DNA from: Euleptes europaea
Lineage: Eukaryota; Chordata; Lepidosauria; Squamata; Sphaerodactylidae
Assembly: GCF_029931775.1 (NCBI RefSeq)
Contig: NC_079321.1
Coordinates: forward strand, 75,465,524-75,529,523
Direction of reading: 5' to 3'
DNA: 64,000 bases
Positions 1 through 11,960 of the stretch are shown here, piece after piece. A program made the translations under genes and the position numbers. Position 1 is the stretch's first letter. Each line of letters begins with the position of its first letter. The notes under the pieces are model-generated. The model did not search any database. It had not been told where the DNA came from and saw only the letters and a list, made by a program, of their open reading frames with translations.

Positions 1-1013
1 CTTTGACTCTTTTACTTCTTCAAGAATAGTGCAAAGAACCGGTTGTCCCATTAATTCAATAAATTCCTCACAAATATTTGCAGATAAATATGACGGATTC
101 CCTTTTCCAGGATTTCCATACATTTTGAGATGTTCTTCCAAGAAAGGGTCAAAATCACTCAGCAGCTCTAGTATACCTAAATAGTTGCCATTTTTTGCTG
201 ACCCAATAATCTGATTTTCTCCATGAAATGGCAAACCTCTGGAGGCAAGAAAGCAAATAACAGAAACCACACATGTCAACACTTTATGCCAATATTCCTG
301 CTCTGAGCGATGTTGCTCAAGTAATAAAGAATCTACACTTCCAGTTTCTTTATGCCTTAACAAATATGCTGGCATGCATTTTCAATGTTCTTCATGTTCT
401 ACAATAACATTGCTGTGCTTCCAGTCATTGAACCCCAATGTAGCAAAGGGAGATTCTTTCTTGGACAATAGGCGACATACAAAGCAGTACAAATGACCTT
501 GGGATGGTGAATAGTGTAGCCATTCACGTTTTACACACTCGCCATTCCGCAGTTCACGTTTGAACACATCGTTTGATAAATACCTTGCCTTCATATTCTC
601 TACTCCAGCTGTTTTATACACTCTCCGTGAGTTTGAAAGGTTGCTATCATGATTCTGACATGATAGGGCCCACTACGAGTCTAGTAATCTATTGTGTTAG
701 TATCATTAATGTTCCATAGCCCTGGATCTGTGTCTTGGAATGCAAACTTCTTTACTGTTACAGATTTGGGTATTTCCTCTTGTAAAATGTCACCAGCAGC
801 AGCAGCAGGCAATGATGGTATGTCTGCTGAAACTGGATGATTGGTAGCAGGAATGGATGTAGATGTGGATGCTATATCTGAAGGAATGGTATGAGTGGCT
901 GTCGTTGCACCTGTGTTGAGTCACGATGTTAATTTTGGAAGTTTGCCTATTTTCTCCTTCTCCTCTGCAGCTCTCTTCCTCTTCTGTGCTCCCCTCAAAA
1001 CATTACGTTTCAT
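1..1013 (-). pseudogene. hAT transposase N-terminal part, broken
   Basis: A methionine codon at 1011-1013 opens a basic leader (MKRNVLRGAQKRKRAAEEKE) like that of ZMYM1-like hAT transposases, and a stop follows about 30 codons on. Further along, 382-621 encodes a TTF-type zinc-finger segment (RYLSNDVFKREL, then REWLHYSPSQGHLYCFVC, then LGFNDWKH). Past a stop near 380 the same frame continues into a DUF4371-like part (GSAKNGNYLGILELLSDFD, YLSANICEEFIELMG). The order TTF then DUF4371 is normal for this family. Several stops show it is not functional. The catalytic RNase-H core and dimerisation region would lie left of the window. Confidence 0.7.
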
Positions 1014-1823
1014 TTCTGCTAAAAGGGTTATTCACCTGGAAATATATATCTTAAATATTTAGTATTTAGTCCCACACCAGTCTGATGTAGGGTTATATTA
1101 TATAAGTGTGCTTGCAACAAGACCTAAATATTTAAACATTCTGCTTCCATAATGAACGTGTCATTCCTTTAATTGTACGAACAGTCTTTATTCTTAATAC
1201 AAACTCTCTACTGTGTGCTGATTCACAAAACTGCTAGACAAGACCTAGATCTAGCTTACTGGCATAGCTAGGGTGTTTGGCACTGATCTAGCCTCCTCTA
1301 TGTATAGGTCTACCAGACTAGATTCAACAATTTTCTCAACTTGCACAATTAAAAAGCTTATCCATTCATATATTCACAAACTATCAATACCTGGTTATTA
1401 GTACTGCATCATAAGTTCATAATCTTAAATAACCACTACATGATTACCGTACAAGTGTTGAATGTTGTGATCGAATCTCAGGTTCAATCACTAATAATCT
1501 ATGCATAGCCCTATACCTGGGTTCATACACAATGTATAAATATATCCAATAATCATGTCATTGCTATTAATAGTACTACAGTAGGTCTAATGTTAGTAAT
1601 GTCAACTGAGTTTAAGTGACGTAACATATACGCTAAATTACGTTATACAGCACGAGATCCATACACATAGGCCTATAAGCAAGCGAGGTGGCACTGTGGC
1701 AGAGGTGGCTGCAACACTAACCCAGGGATACCAAATCAGAGACAAATCACAATGTCCATTTGTAACACAATAACATGGCAGCAAATATTATTTTATAGTT
1801 TAGTATAGTCTAGACTACTGTGT

Positions 1824-2598
1824 CTAGAGCCCCGTGGCGCAGAGTGGTAAGCTGCAGTACTGCAGTCAAAAGCTCTGCTCACGACCTGAGTTCGATCCCG
1901 ACGGAAGTTGGTTTCAGGTAGTTGGCTCAAGGTCGACTCAGCCTTCCATCCTTCCGAGGTCGGTCAAATGAGTACCCAGCTTGCTGGGGGTAAAGGGAAG
2001 ATGACTGGGGAAGGCACTGGCAAACCACCCCGTAAACAAAGTCTGCCTAGAAAACGTCGGGATGTGACGTCTCCCCATGGGTCAGGAATGACCCGGTGCT
2101 TGCACAGGGGACCTTTGTAAGGGTTTGCATATTCGCTGTCTTCTGATCCCTGCTCCGCCCTTTCCTTTGAACTCGTAAAAGCAGTTCACACCGTTTGGCA
2201 TTTCCTGGGTTCAGGCGCCATATCTGCCAGGCTCCGGCCGGAATTCCTCCCCCACTCCCCCGCTGTGTTTTATGCCTGCTTTGTAGTCACCCTCTCTGGC
2301 CAGATGCGGCCTTGGAGACTAGATAGCCCTAACAAGCTCTTTGTGGTCGATTGATGTCTGTAGTATGCCCATCTATCTTTTAGCTTCCCATAACATAGGT
2401 GTGAACTTTGATGTCCTGTAGGAGATATATGCTGTAGCTTTTGGAATGCAGCTCACTTGCAACTTTTAACTCGTGTTTGCCTTGTACTGTCTGAAGCCTT
2501 CAATAAATCCCTTGTTTCTGTACCACATCTGAGCAAGTGATTTTTGGAAGTTTGCACAGGCTAGCTGGGACTCTCACAACCTTTACCTTTACCTTTTT
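1824..2598 (+). mobile_element. tRNA-derived SINE split by a solo LTR
   Basis: The head (GAGCCCCGTGGCGCAGAGTG...) has tRNA-like A and B boxes (the B box is near GAGTTCGATCC). The tail ends in repeated ACCTTT units. A 13-bp direct repeat, TAGACTACTGTGT, flanks it at 1811-1823 and 2599-2611. The SINE body is interrupted in its tail by the LTR at 2116-2578. Two further copies lie at 4135-4432 and 30386-30682. Confidence 0.85.
2116..2578 (+). mobile_element. Solo LTR of an endogenous retrovirus-like element
   Basis: This is a 463-bp block that begins TGTAAGGG and ends CTCTCACA, with an AATAAA signal in its right third and no internal region. It is flanked by a 5-bp duplication, ACCTT, at 2111-2115 and 2579-2583, and sits inside the tail of the surrounding SINE. 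The TG...CA ends, the poly(A) signal and the short duplication fit an LTR left by recombination. It is a fossil; retroviral-like assignment is by structure only. Confidence 0.75.
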
Positions 2599-2829
2599 TA
2601 GACTACTGTGTAGTAGTATTGATTTATGGCAAGTCACTTAACATACACAGATCAGCATAGGCCCCCTATGCTCGTGGGGCCCCCGGGCAAGTGCCCATCG
2701 GGCCCAGGCGTCAAGATGGCCCTGGAGGCAATGCTACCACATCCAATGAAAAAAAAGCACCGGGCTTGAGCATGACTGTATTTTAAAGCTCTCACAATTC
2801 AGCCGGTGTGAATTAAAACTGCAGCCCGT

Positions 2830-4075
2830 TCTTGCTTGCAAGCAGGGCCCGATTCAAAGATTTAGGAGAACGCGGTGTCAAAGCCCCGAAGTGGCACGAA
2901 GGCCCGCACCCCCTGAGACTGGCAGGTGGAGGAGAGCAGCTCTGGACCTTCACGCGCTCAGAAGCCGAGCACGGTGGCCGCTCCTTCTCCTCCTCTCGCT
3001 GTGCCGCTTGGAACACCCCCCAAGGCAGCCCTCCCCGGGCAGCCCGAAGGGGTCCGGCCCATGCAAGCCAATCCAGCCGACCCAGGACGCGCAGAGAGCG
3101 ACCGGACCCCTCCGGAGGACCGCGGGGGCTGGATCGGGCGACCAAAACGCCCCCCAGCGCCGCCGCCGCCGCCGGCCGCTCTACCCGCCGGCCGCGCCAA
3201 GGGGGCGCCGCAGCTTCCGCCCCGCCGGCGAGGCCCCGCCCACGCGCGGCCCCGCCCTCCGCCTCCTCTTCCGGCCGTGGTGGCGTCATCGGAACTCGCT
3301 CCCTCGCGCGGGGGGGAGGGGCGGCGCAGCGGCATCTGCAGGCGGAGGGAGAGAGAGAGAGAGAGGGCGGGCGGAGGCGCCTCCTCCTCCTCCTCCTCGG
3401 CGCTTATCGTTCGCGGAGGGACCAGGCAGCGGTGATCCGGCCCGGAGGGGAGAAGTGAGTGCGTGGGGAACAACGGATCGTGTGAGCCCCGCCCGCCGTT
3501 TGGGGTGGGCCTTCCCCCCCCCCTTCCTTCCTTCTTTCCTTCCCTCGGCCGTTGGCGGCTCCGGCCTTCCCGGGCCGCCCTCACGCTGAAAGATCGCCGC
3601 CTCAGGCCTTGTTGACTTAGCCCCCTCCCCCGTGTCCTTCCGGGCAGCGGCAGACCCTAAACGAAGCCCCCCACCCCCATGTCGTCGTCGCTGAGGCGCC
3701 TGGCCTTTCTCGCGCGCGCTCTCCTCCCCTCGCTTTGGGGGGTCGTTTGTGAGGGAGCAGCGTCGGTTGGTGCCGGCCTCGTGACCCCCCTCCTCCCCCC
3801 TCCCTCCCTCCCCCCTCCCATCCGAGCCCCGTCGGAAGGCGCGCGTGGACGGGGGCTCCTGGTGGTGGTTCGCGGTGACATCTTTGCCGTCACGAGGCCG
3901 CCTCTCCTGTCTCTAAACACCGCGCGTTGCCCCCTCCTTCCCTTCCCGGGAGAGGGAGAAGGGGGGGGGTCTAAAGTAGGCCTCTTACCTGCCACTCGGA
4001 GACGACCCGTCGCTGTCGTAGCTGCCTCGACACTATTAAAGCGGGATGATACGTTTGCTGTTAGGCCGTGACTGT
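2830..4075 (+). promoter_or_regulatory. RNF146: CpG island promoter of RNF146
   Basis: About 1.2 kb is very rich in G+C and CpG, abruptly unlike the AT-rich flanks. It contains GC boxes, an ETS-like CTTCCGG near 3266 and no clear TATA box, as is usual for housekeeping genes. The long reading frames on both strands here are by-products of GC richness. It lies 5' of RNF146 on the same strand with no other gene between, so it is taken as its promoter. Confidence 0.75.
3330..3454 (+). other. RNF146: Probable non-coding first exon of RNF146 (5' end approximate)
   Basis: Within the CpG island the sequence GGGGAGAA|GTGAGTG gives a strong splice donor after 3454. RNF146 in other vertebrates has non-coding 5' exon(s) and one coding exon, which matches the acceptor found just before the coding exon at 19557. 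The transcription start is not visible from sequence, and other leader exons in the intron are possible. Confidence 0.5.
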
Positions 4076-4134
4076 TGACAGTCTTAATTGGAAGCATGCT
4101 TTCAGGAGTTTCAGTGGTAGTTGGTGCGATGGAA

Positions 4135-4432
4135 GGCGCAGAGTGTTAAGCTGCAGAACTGCAGTCCAAGCTCTGCTCACGACCTGAGTTCGATCCCGAC
4201 GGAAGTCGGTTTCAGGTAGCCAGCTCAAGGTTGACTCAGCCTTCCATCCTTCCGAGGTCGGTCAAATGAGGACCCAGCTTGCTGGGGGTAAAGGGAAGAT
4301 GACTGGGGGAGGCACTGGCAAACCACCCCGCAAAACAAAGTCTGCCTAGAAAACGTCGAGATGTGACGTCTCCCCATGGGTCAGGAATGATCCGGTGCTT
4401 GCACACAGGGGACCTTTACCTTTACCTTTTAC
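4135..4432 (+). mobile_element. tRNA-derived SINE (same family as 1824)
   Basis: A full-length copy with the same tRNA-like head and ACCTTT tail as the copy at 1824. A perfect 13-bp target duplication TGGTGCGATGGAA lies at 4122-4134 and 4433-4445. Confidence 0.9.
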
Positions 4433-5149
4433 TGGTGCGATGGAACAAAAAAGGTATTGTTTCATTTGATCTGCCTTCAGCTGGCACGTGCGCAAAAAAG
4501 TCTTGCAGTCTGGATAAATAACGGCTTTAAAAAAAAAATAAGAGAACTCAAACGCTTTGCTGGCATGCTCTTAACGGCTTTAAAATCTGACAGGGCTACG
4601 ATTGAAGACCATTGTAGAATCCAAACAGTAAGTTCTGTACTGTCGAATGGGAGGAGTTCTGCCATGTATCTTTGTCATAACTATTTTTTGGTGCCCTGAG
4701 GTCAGCAATGCTGTCTGGAGAATGGTCCAAATATCTGCAACTCTGAGAAGCCACCATTCCCCCACACCCCATTTGGGTTTGTGCAGAATAGCCACAGTGT
4801 ATGCAGCCAGAAACTAGGAGGCAAAAACGTTACATTTTAGCTTCAGAGTCACTTGAGTAAATCACCTGTTTTTATAGATGTAACTGGGGACAAACTCCCC
4901 TTAAGGCTATACAGAACATGGCACAGCTGATTAAGGTGATATATATCACCCCATATACCTTGTCTTGTCACTGCATGAGAACCATCTCCCTCACCCTAGA
5001 CAGCTGCAGTCTGCTTATGAAAGATCAATACATTGTCTCCTAATTGGGAGTGATTGTTGATTGCAGCATTTTGTGCCATGATCCTAAATGTGTGGAATCC
5101 TAGTGAAAATAAAAGGACCATATTTGTTACTTAGCATAGGCTAAATGAT

Positions 5150-5250
5150 CTGGAACTCCTGATGAAGAGAGCTTTGACTCTCAAAAGCTTATACCCCCAA
5201 AATCTCATTAGTCTCCAAATTGCTACTAGACTTGAATCTAGCTGAAACTG
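5150..5250 (+). mobile_element. Penelope-like element terminus with degenerate hammerhead core
   Basis: The segment carries CTGATGA, a short hairpin (GAGAGC...GACTCTC) and an AAAA in place of GAAA at 5159-5186. It is followed by AGCTTATACCC and TAGTCTC..., a string common at squamate Penelope-like ends. Only the terminus is present. The hammerhead reading is an inference from motif order. Confidence 0.5.
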
Positions 5251-6129
5251 GGTGCTGTTGATGGGTGTTCGTCTATTCAGTGATTCTTTTATAAATAATC
5301 TAGGGATGAGCATAATATGTCATTAATATTAAAAGCCATTTTCTTTTTTCTTCCAGTTCCCCTCCCCCCCAAAAGTTGTCTTTAATTTGAGTTTATATTG
5401 TGAGATGCAGAGATAGAAAGGTAACTGCACAGTACTGATTAATGATCACAACTCAGATTATTGTCATTAAGTGCCCTCAGTGAAAGGGCCTCTGCTGTTC
5501 ATTGAAGCAATCAGGTTGGGCCTTGGGATTTTTTCAGTATGTTTCTCTGGCATATGTAGAAGATGAAAATAGGTTTGTGGCATGGCTTTTGATAAATGAA
5601 CGCATGAGATAGCTTCTGTGCTGAATCTAAAACACTATTGGGAATAGTTGGTAAATGCAATTTATTTTTGAAGAGCAGCAGATTGGGTAACCTGTGTCAG
5701 CAGCATGATTTAAAACTTTGTGGTGGATTCTTGTCAGGTTGCATTATTTTATGTGCATGCACTTTGTTGTGGTTTTTTGCAAGTTGCAAAACTTGTCACC
5801 AAAAATAGGGCAGACTTCTATATTTTCATTAAGATGTATTCATATTTGATGTAAAAACCACTCAAATATACAGGTAAATAACTACACTGGACAATAGATA
5901 CCATTAAAAGTTTAGTGACTGCTGAAAATATCTGTTCAGAACAAAATTACATGAGAGATTTAATGTAAATGGTGAAACAAAGATGGCCTGAATAGAACCA
6001 GCCACTTTCCATTGGCACACATCACAACATAAAAGAAGCTGCTACATCCAGGGTGTGTGTTCAGAATTGGATATTCTGAGACTGAGAACTATTTCTGCTG
6101 AAATAGTCTTAAATTAATTGAACTGTATA

Positions 6130-6700
6130 CTTGTGAATCAGAAGGAGATTGAGACTGGGAAGGGCAGCCACGAAGAAGCTAGAAAAGATTTTGAAGTGTA
6201 AGGATGTGTCACTGGCCACCAAGACTAGATTAATTCATGCCATTGTATTCCCTATTACTATGTATGGGTGTGAAAGCTGGACAGTGAAGAAAGCTGATGG
6301 GAAGAAAATAGATTTCTTTGAAATGTGGTGTTGGAGGAGAGTGTTACGGATTCCATGGACTGCCAAAAAAAACAAAAAACCCCAAGTCAGTGGGTTATAG
6401 ATCAAATCAAGCCTGAACTGACCCTAGAAGCTAAAATGACTAAACTGAGCCTATCGTATTTTGGTCACGTCATGAGACGACAAGGGTCACTGGAAAAGAC
6501 AGTCATGCTAGGAAAAGTTGAGGGCAGCAGGAAAAGAGGAAGACCCAAAAAGAGATGGATTGACTCAATAAAAAAAGCCACAGCCTTCAATTTGCAAGAT
6601 CTGAGCAAGGCTGTCAAAGATAGGACATTTTGGAGGACTTTCACTAATAGGGTCGCCATGAGTTGGAAGCGACTTGACGGCACTTAACACACACACATAC
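6130..6700 (+). mobile_element. BovB (RTE-clade) LINE, 3' end
   Basis: The C-terminal part of the BovB ORF2 product is readable: TKTRLIHAIVFPITMYGCESW, then GHVMRRQGSLEKTVMLGKV, then GRPKKRWIDSI. It shifts frame around the A-rich run at 6366-6380. The element ends with the BovB tail (GGTCGCCATGAGTTGGAAGC...GACGGCACTTAAC) and a short CA repeat. The copy is 5'-truncated, as usual for LINEs, and non-functional. Confidence 0.9.
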
Positions 6701-6746
6701 TTGTAAATGCATTTGGTTTAAACAGAAGCTATAGAATGTTTTTAAC

Positions 6747-6966
6747 AATGGCTGTTACAGCACTAGGTATTCCCAGCGATGTATTAACAGTTTGAAAATG
6801 TTATAAAAAACATCGCTTTAAAAGGGTTTTTGGATGCCACGGCTAAAAAATGGTTGGAAAATGTCTTCACAGCTAAAGGGGCCAAACAAAGTGCGAACAG
6901 TATTTTTTATAACAGTTTTAAACTCTTAATACATCGCTGGGAATACCTAGTGCGGTAACAGCCATT
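6747..6966. mobile_element. MITE with about 64-bp terminal inverted repeats
   Basis: The left arm begins AATGGCTGTTACAGCACTAG and the right arm ends with nearly its exact reverse complement (CTAGTGCGGTAACAGCCATT). The arms match over about 64 nt with a few mismatches around a non-coding middle of about 90 bp. No transposase is encoded. The superfamily is not assigned because no clear target duplication was found. Confidence 0.7.
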
Positions 6967-7334
6967 CTCTAGCTGCAGACGTTCTTTCAATTGAAGCTGT
7001 TTCATCCAATTAGTAGACTGTTCAAAGTAAGAGTGCAAGACATTTTTTAAACTTTTACATTTGAGATTGGATCTTTAAGCTGTAAATATTAAAGACATAA
7101 AGGAATGTCCACCTAAAATGGTCAAATCAATTTTGTAAAGAAAATGCTGTTGGCTTTTTCAAACAGTCAACTGTTATGTCTTTATCAAGTATCCCAGGCT
7201 GTTAATATATATTTTTAGAAACTATAATTAGCATATGCAGATATAAATCCCCTTATTCTAAAAAAAGCCAAAAACCTTGGATTCTTAAAGATGAGGTTAA
7301 AAGTTGAGACTGCTGAGGCTATAAAAACAACTAA

Positions 7335-7555
7335 AACCAATGGTGTGTGTGTGTAAAGTGCCGTCAAGTCGCAGCCGACTTATGGCGACCCCTTTTGGGG
7401 TTTTCATGGCAAGAGACTAACAGAGGTGGTTTGCCAGTGCCTTCCACTGCACAGCAACCCTGGACTTCCATGGTGGTCTCCCATCCAAATACTAACCAAA
7501 GGCTGGGTTTTGGCCTAGCACCTAAAGACAGTGGATTTGATCTGTCAGTGTAAGG
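7335..7555 (-). mobile_element. 5S-rRNA-derived SINE (5S-Sauria type), partial
   Basis: It begins on the plus strand with a TG run and the BovB-like tail (AAGTGCCGTCAAGTCGCAGC), and ends with CCATCCAAATACTAACC, the internal part of a 5S rRNA-like promoter read backwards. The element is therefore on the minus strand and its 5S head is degraded. A better copy is at 60805-61025. Confidence 0.75.
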
Positions 7556-7945
7556 TGTTTGTGTATGTGTTAAGTTGCTTTTGGCTTACTGCCACCTTAT
7601 GAATTAATGACCTCCAAAATGTCCTACGTTAAAAGCCTTGCCCAGGGCTGTGGCTCCCTTGATCAAGTCAGTCCATCTCATGTTACGTCTTCTTTTTCCA
7701 GCATTATTGTCTTTTCATAATGTGACCACAGTACGATAGCCTCGGTTTGGTCATTTTAGCTTCTAGATAGGCTTGATTTGATCTAGAACCCACTGATTTG
7801 TCTTTTTGGTGGTTGATATCTTTAAAACTCTCCTCCAACACTGTTTTTCAAATGAATCAACTTCTTTGCTTTCTTCACTGTCCATACATAGTAATGGGAA
7901 TGCCATAGTATGTATACCATAATATCTTCATCTTGGGTCAGTGTG
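7556..7945 (-). mobile_element. BovB LINE fragment, antisense
   Basis: This is the reverse complement of the BovB ORF2 C-terminal region and tail seen at 6130-6700. The minus strand reads the ITMYG...SW and W.RR-like segments with several frameshifts. It directly abuts the 5S SINE, which uses the same tail type. Confidence 0.8.
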
Positions 7946-8054
7946 GGTTGCAATGAGAAAGGAGAAAGAATGATTCCACCCTCCTCATTGCAGCCTACTC
8001 ACCCACATGGCTACCTCCTTTCTGCAGGCAGGGGCACAAAAAGGAGCTGTGAAG

Positions 8055-8600
8055 GAGGATCTTAACTGGCAGGCTGGATGGGAGGAGGCAGTTGTTCAGT
8101 TACCCCAAGGCCTTTAGCATCTCCAAGGTAAGATCCAATGCTTAGAATTGTTCCTGGAAACAAATAGGCAGCCACTGCAGATTTTCCAGAAGAAGGGTAA
8201 TACAATCCCTGTACGGAGCCCCCACCAGTATTCTGGTTGCTGCATTTTGAACCAGTTAAATTTGAGACAGTTTCCCAAAGCAACCCCATGTAAAGAACAT
8301 TGCAGTACTCTGATCTGGATATAATCAGACCATAGATCACTACAACCAAGTCAAGTTTTTAAAGAAATGGCCACAGCTAGAGTATCGACTAAAGCAGGGA
8401 ACAGGTTCCACATGCTGTAGAGAAGGCTTGAGCCTCCATTCTGCTGCACCCCCGTGCTACAAACCAGCTGTTTCAAAGGGAGAACAGCCTCCTTCAGGAC
8501 AGCCTGACTCCTCAGTCATCAAGCAGCTTTGTCTTTAACTAACAGAACCTCAGTGCTGTCTGGATTAAGCTTTCATTTAGTGATCCACGTCCATCCTGTT
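8055..8600 (-). repeat. Unclassified interspersed repeat, LINE-like
   Basis: The segment has the look of a widespread sauropsid repeat read in antisense (AGCCACTGCAGATTTTCCAG, then GATCTGGATATAATCAGACC, then GTGCTGTCTGGATTAAGC). No clean coding remnant is visible. Class and strand are tentative. Confidence 0.35.
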
Positions 8601-8789
8601 CCTTTATTCAGGTATTTGTTCAGGACCTTCACAAATGAGCTGACTCAGCTGTTATCTTGGCTTTTACCAAGAATCTGTTCCTCTTATTCCTAAATCCTCT
8701 GTTGCTCTTCTGTGCCTCTTCCCTACCCCAGTGGATGAATGTTGTCATAAAGCTTCTATCTTGGAGAGTTGTTAAAATGACTGCAGACC

Positions 8790-10165
8790 CTTTTTATTTT
8801 TTATTATTTATTATTTTTTCAAACATAAAAGAAAAATAATAACAATATAGAGAACTACATAATAAGAATGATATATATATAATTTTTTAAAAAAAACCCA
8901 AAATACATTCATTACATTCTTATTACATTTATCCTACCCACTTTTTTCCCACCGCCTTCCACCAGTGTACCCTTAATCCTTCCCACCTCCGTGTTGAACC
9001 TCCGGGGAAGTGTTTAAACAGTTTATTAATTTTTTTAACAATACTTTAAGTTACCAAAAACTGAATCTACAACTCGTTCATTGTATTAATAAAGTTCATT
9101 TTTGCCAGCTTGTCCCAGTATGCGAAGGCTTTTGACCACATAGTTTTACATCCTTCCCATGAAGGGAATCTGTTAATTTAGCCATCCGCATATATAACCA
9201 TAATTTTTCTCTCCAGTCCTTAATTAAAGGTCTATTTACTAGCTTCCAGGATTTTGCAATAATAATCCTTGCCGCTGCAAAACTATATTGACATATGACT
9301 CTATCCTTTCTATTCATGTTATCTTTAGGGATTCCTAATAAACAAAAAGCTGGGTCCATATTTATTTTAATATTAATCAAATTGTTGGTCTCCCTGACCA
9401 CCTTTCTCCAAAACTTTTTGATTTTTTATAAACCCACCAGGCATGCATAAAAGTTCCTTTTTCCAGTCTCCATTTCCAACATAAATCAGAATTTCCCGCT
9501 TTAAATTTACTAACCATCACTGGTGTAATATACCATCTATAAAACATCTTATATAGATTCTCTCTTACTTCATTAGTGATTGTGAATTTAAATTCTATTT
9601 TCCATAATCTTTCCCAAACCTCAAGATTAATATAGCCCAAAATTCTCATCCATTTTATCATGACCGGTTTAATCCTCTCTTGCTCTAAATTTGTTTCAAT
9701 TATAAATTTATACATCCTTGCTATCTGACCTTTATTTCCCATATTTAATATTAATCCCAATTTAGATTTGTTTATATTAAACCCTATTCATTTATCTTTA
9801 TTAAATATATCCTTTAATTTATAATACATAAACCAGTCTCGTCTTGAGTTCTTCTCTTGTTTTAAGAATCCAAGTGTCACCACAATCCTCAATGATATCT
9901 CTATAATTACCTATATCCAAATTAAGCTGCTTTCCCCTTTTCATAAATGCTTCTATAGGGTTAATCCACCCTGGAGTTTTAACTTCCCAATATCTTTTAT
10001 ACCTTTTCCAAATCTGTAATAAACTATTCCTAATAACATGTAAGTTAAAATCTCTATTTACTTTACCTTTATCATACCATAAATAAGCATGCCAACCAAA
10101 TCTTTACTCTTCCTATCTCTTAATTGCCTTAATCGCCATACTAATGGTTCTATTGCCAGCTTCTT
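8790..10165 (-). mobile_element. L1 LINE, 5'-truncated, antisense
   Basis: The minus strand encodes the C-terminal part of an L1 ORF2 product: ENLYKMFYRWYITPVMV with CWKW...GTFMHAWW (9377-9760), and then FAAARIIIAKSWK...LYMRMAKLT (9096-9401) in a shifted frame. The 3' end is the T/A-rich block near 8793-8900 on the plus strand. The copy has stops and frameshifts and is dead. Confidence 0.85.
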
Positions 10166-11626
10166 CAGCATGGAAGTGAGAAAGGGGGGGGGGGAAGGGA
10201 TCTGTCTGTTTCCTCTGGCCAGCCTACTCTTAAGGGAAGTTTGAATTTAATTCCTGAGTTCCACCCCCATTCTGTTGCAGGAAAATTGTAGAAGTCACAC
10301 CTCCCTATCCCTGCTTTTCCCTCAAGCTCTCTGATCTTATTAGGGCACTTCAGGGAAGGGAAAGTGGTTGGTGCTGAGTGAAACAGAAGTGGGTTTAGTA
10401 AGCGAGGTATAAATTTAGCATTTTAATGTTACCTTTCATAAAACAAATAAAGAATTATTTGGCACCAGGTTATAAACTAGCAAATGAGCAGCACAGTTGC
10501 AGCATTTCCCTTGATGTTCAGCGCTAAATGTTGCAGACTTAATCTGTTACTGTTGTACCAACCCAAGTGGTTTTTAGTGATAAACAAGGAATCGTTTTAG
10601 TTTCAGATAGCAGTTACGATTCAAGATTGGAGATAAGGAATGCCTTGAGTTGTTTTTGGTAACTGTCAGCCATAAAATTAAACCATAGTTGGAAAAATTT
10701 GTACACAAAAAGGAGAGAATGTGGTGGGTGGTTCCACAACTCTTGCTAGATGCCTAAACCATGGTTTAGCATTAGATATGTTCTGGTCCTTGGTGATGCC
10801 AAAAATTCCAGATTTTCATCAGAGTACAGGAGCAGCACCTTATTCATAGCTGTGTATGAAGCACAGGTACTTGGCTTCAGCTGCGGTGTATATTTAAAAT
10901 GCTGAGTTTATGTAGGATTTTTCAAGTCTATATAAGAACACTGGTTAGAATGAATGGTGGAAGTGAAAGTTGAGGAAGGTGATTGATAAGTAAAATGCAA
11001 ACTTTCATATAAAAATACTTGCATTAAGGCCTTGCCCAAACCTTAATGAAACTATTCTAAAGTGCAATCTATGTAGTTATTCCAGTCTAAGCTTGCAATC
11101 AAAGATTTTAGACTGGGGTATATCACAGATTAAATGTGGAGATTAACTGAAAGCATTTTCTAAATTCGCTGGTAAGGCTATGCAGCTGTCAAAAAGCCTC
11201 CTTACTATAATCTTATAATTATACTGTGATTAGAGTCTCCTGAAGATAATTGCATACTTTTTTTCAGTAAAAATGCACCCTATGTTAAAAATTGGAATAA
11301 ATTCATATTAATTCCTCTATATTTAATGGTTTATTTCTCTGCTGGCCAATGGAATATCCACAAGTTTGAGACTTTATTCTGCTTTGCACATTGAAAACAG
11401 TGTGGCCTTCAGAGCAAAGCACACCCAAGGTTTGAAAGCTGTAACTTCAACTGCTTTTCATAACAACCTTATCTTGGCTTAGAAGGCCTGGAAGCTTAAT
11501 AATGTTCTATTCTCCTTGTCAAACATAAGAACTATAGCCTCAACCTATTTGTGTTCCCTCTGGGGGGCAGGAATTCCATGTGTCCATTGTTTGTCTAAAT
11601 CTTGCCCAGACCCATCAAAAGTGAGT

Positions 11627-11760
11627 GTGAGAGAATGCATTTATCACACTGCTTGCATTGGTGCTTTTCTTCCTAAATACAAAGACATATGGTGTTCATA
11701 TTAGTTTTCGTAGCTTATTACAAAGAGCCAGCATGGTGTTGTGGTTAAGACTGGGGGACT
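11627..11760 (+). repeat. Copy 1 of a local duplication (copy 2 at 12390-12520)
   Basis: About 130 bp, including TTATCACACTGCTTGCATTG and the first 30 bp of a Sauria-type SINE, recurs 763 bp downstream at about 90% identity. Because the copy includes flank plus SINE head, it looks like a segmental duplication and not two independent insertions. Confidence 0.65.
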
Positions 11761-11960
11761 CTTAATTTGGTGAACCAGGTTTGATTCCCCACTCCTCCAC
11801 ATGAAGAATGCTGGGTGACCTTGGGCCAGGCACAGTTCTCTTAGAAGGCTCTCAGCCCATGCAGAGGCATACAATGGCAAACCACCTCCGAACGTCTGTT
11901 GCCTTGAGAACCCCTCCAGAGTCACCATAAGTCAGCGGTGACTCGACAGCACCATCACAG
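11723..11960 (+). mobile_element. Sauria-type SINE with BovB-like tail
   Basis: The tRNA-like head is GAGCCAGCATGGTGTTGTGG. The middle includes CCCCACTCCTCCACATGAAG and the tail matches the BovB 3' end (CACCATAAGTCAGCGGTGAC, then TCGACAGCA). The arrangement is that of Sauria SINEs mobilised by BovB. Confidence 0.85.

Larger units (their letters stand above)
1..2724 (-). mobile_element. Decayed hAT DNA transposon (ZMYM1/DUF4371-type), cut by window edge
   Basis: On the minus strand the sequence begins with a GC-rich hAT-like terminus (CAGGGCCATCTTGACGCC, 2724 leftwards) typical of the ends seen with ZMYM1-like transposases. The transposase reading starts near 1013 and runs off the left edge. 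A SINE with a nested LTR sits inside (1824-2598). The other terminus lies outside the window, so terminal repeat and target duplication cannot be checked. The stretch 1020-1810 shows nothing beyond AT-rich sequence and is assumed to be 5' untranslated transposon DNA. Confidence 0.55.

Noticed and set aside
2813-3589. Long overlapping open frames on both strands (up to 232 codons)
   Set aside because: They lie in the RNF146 CpG island, are Pro/Arg/Gly-rich in all frames, show no domain, and have no splice or homology support. They follow from GC richness.
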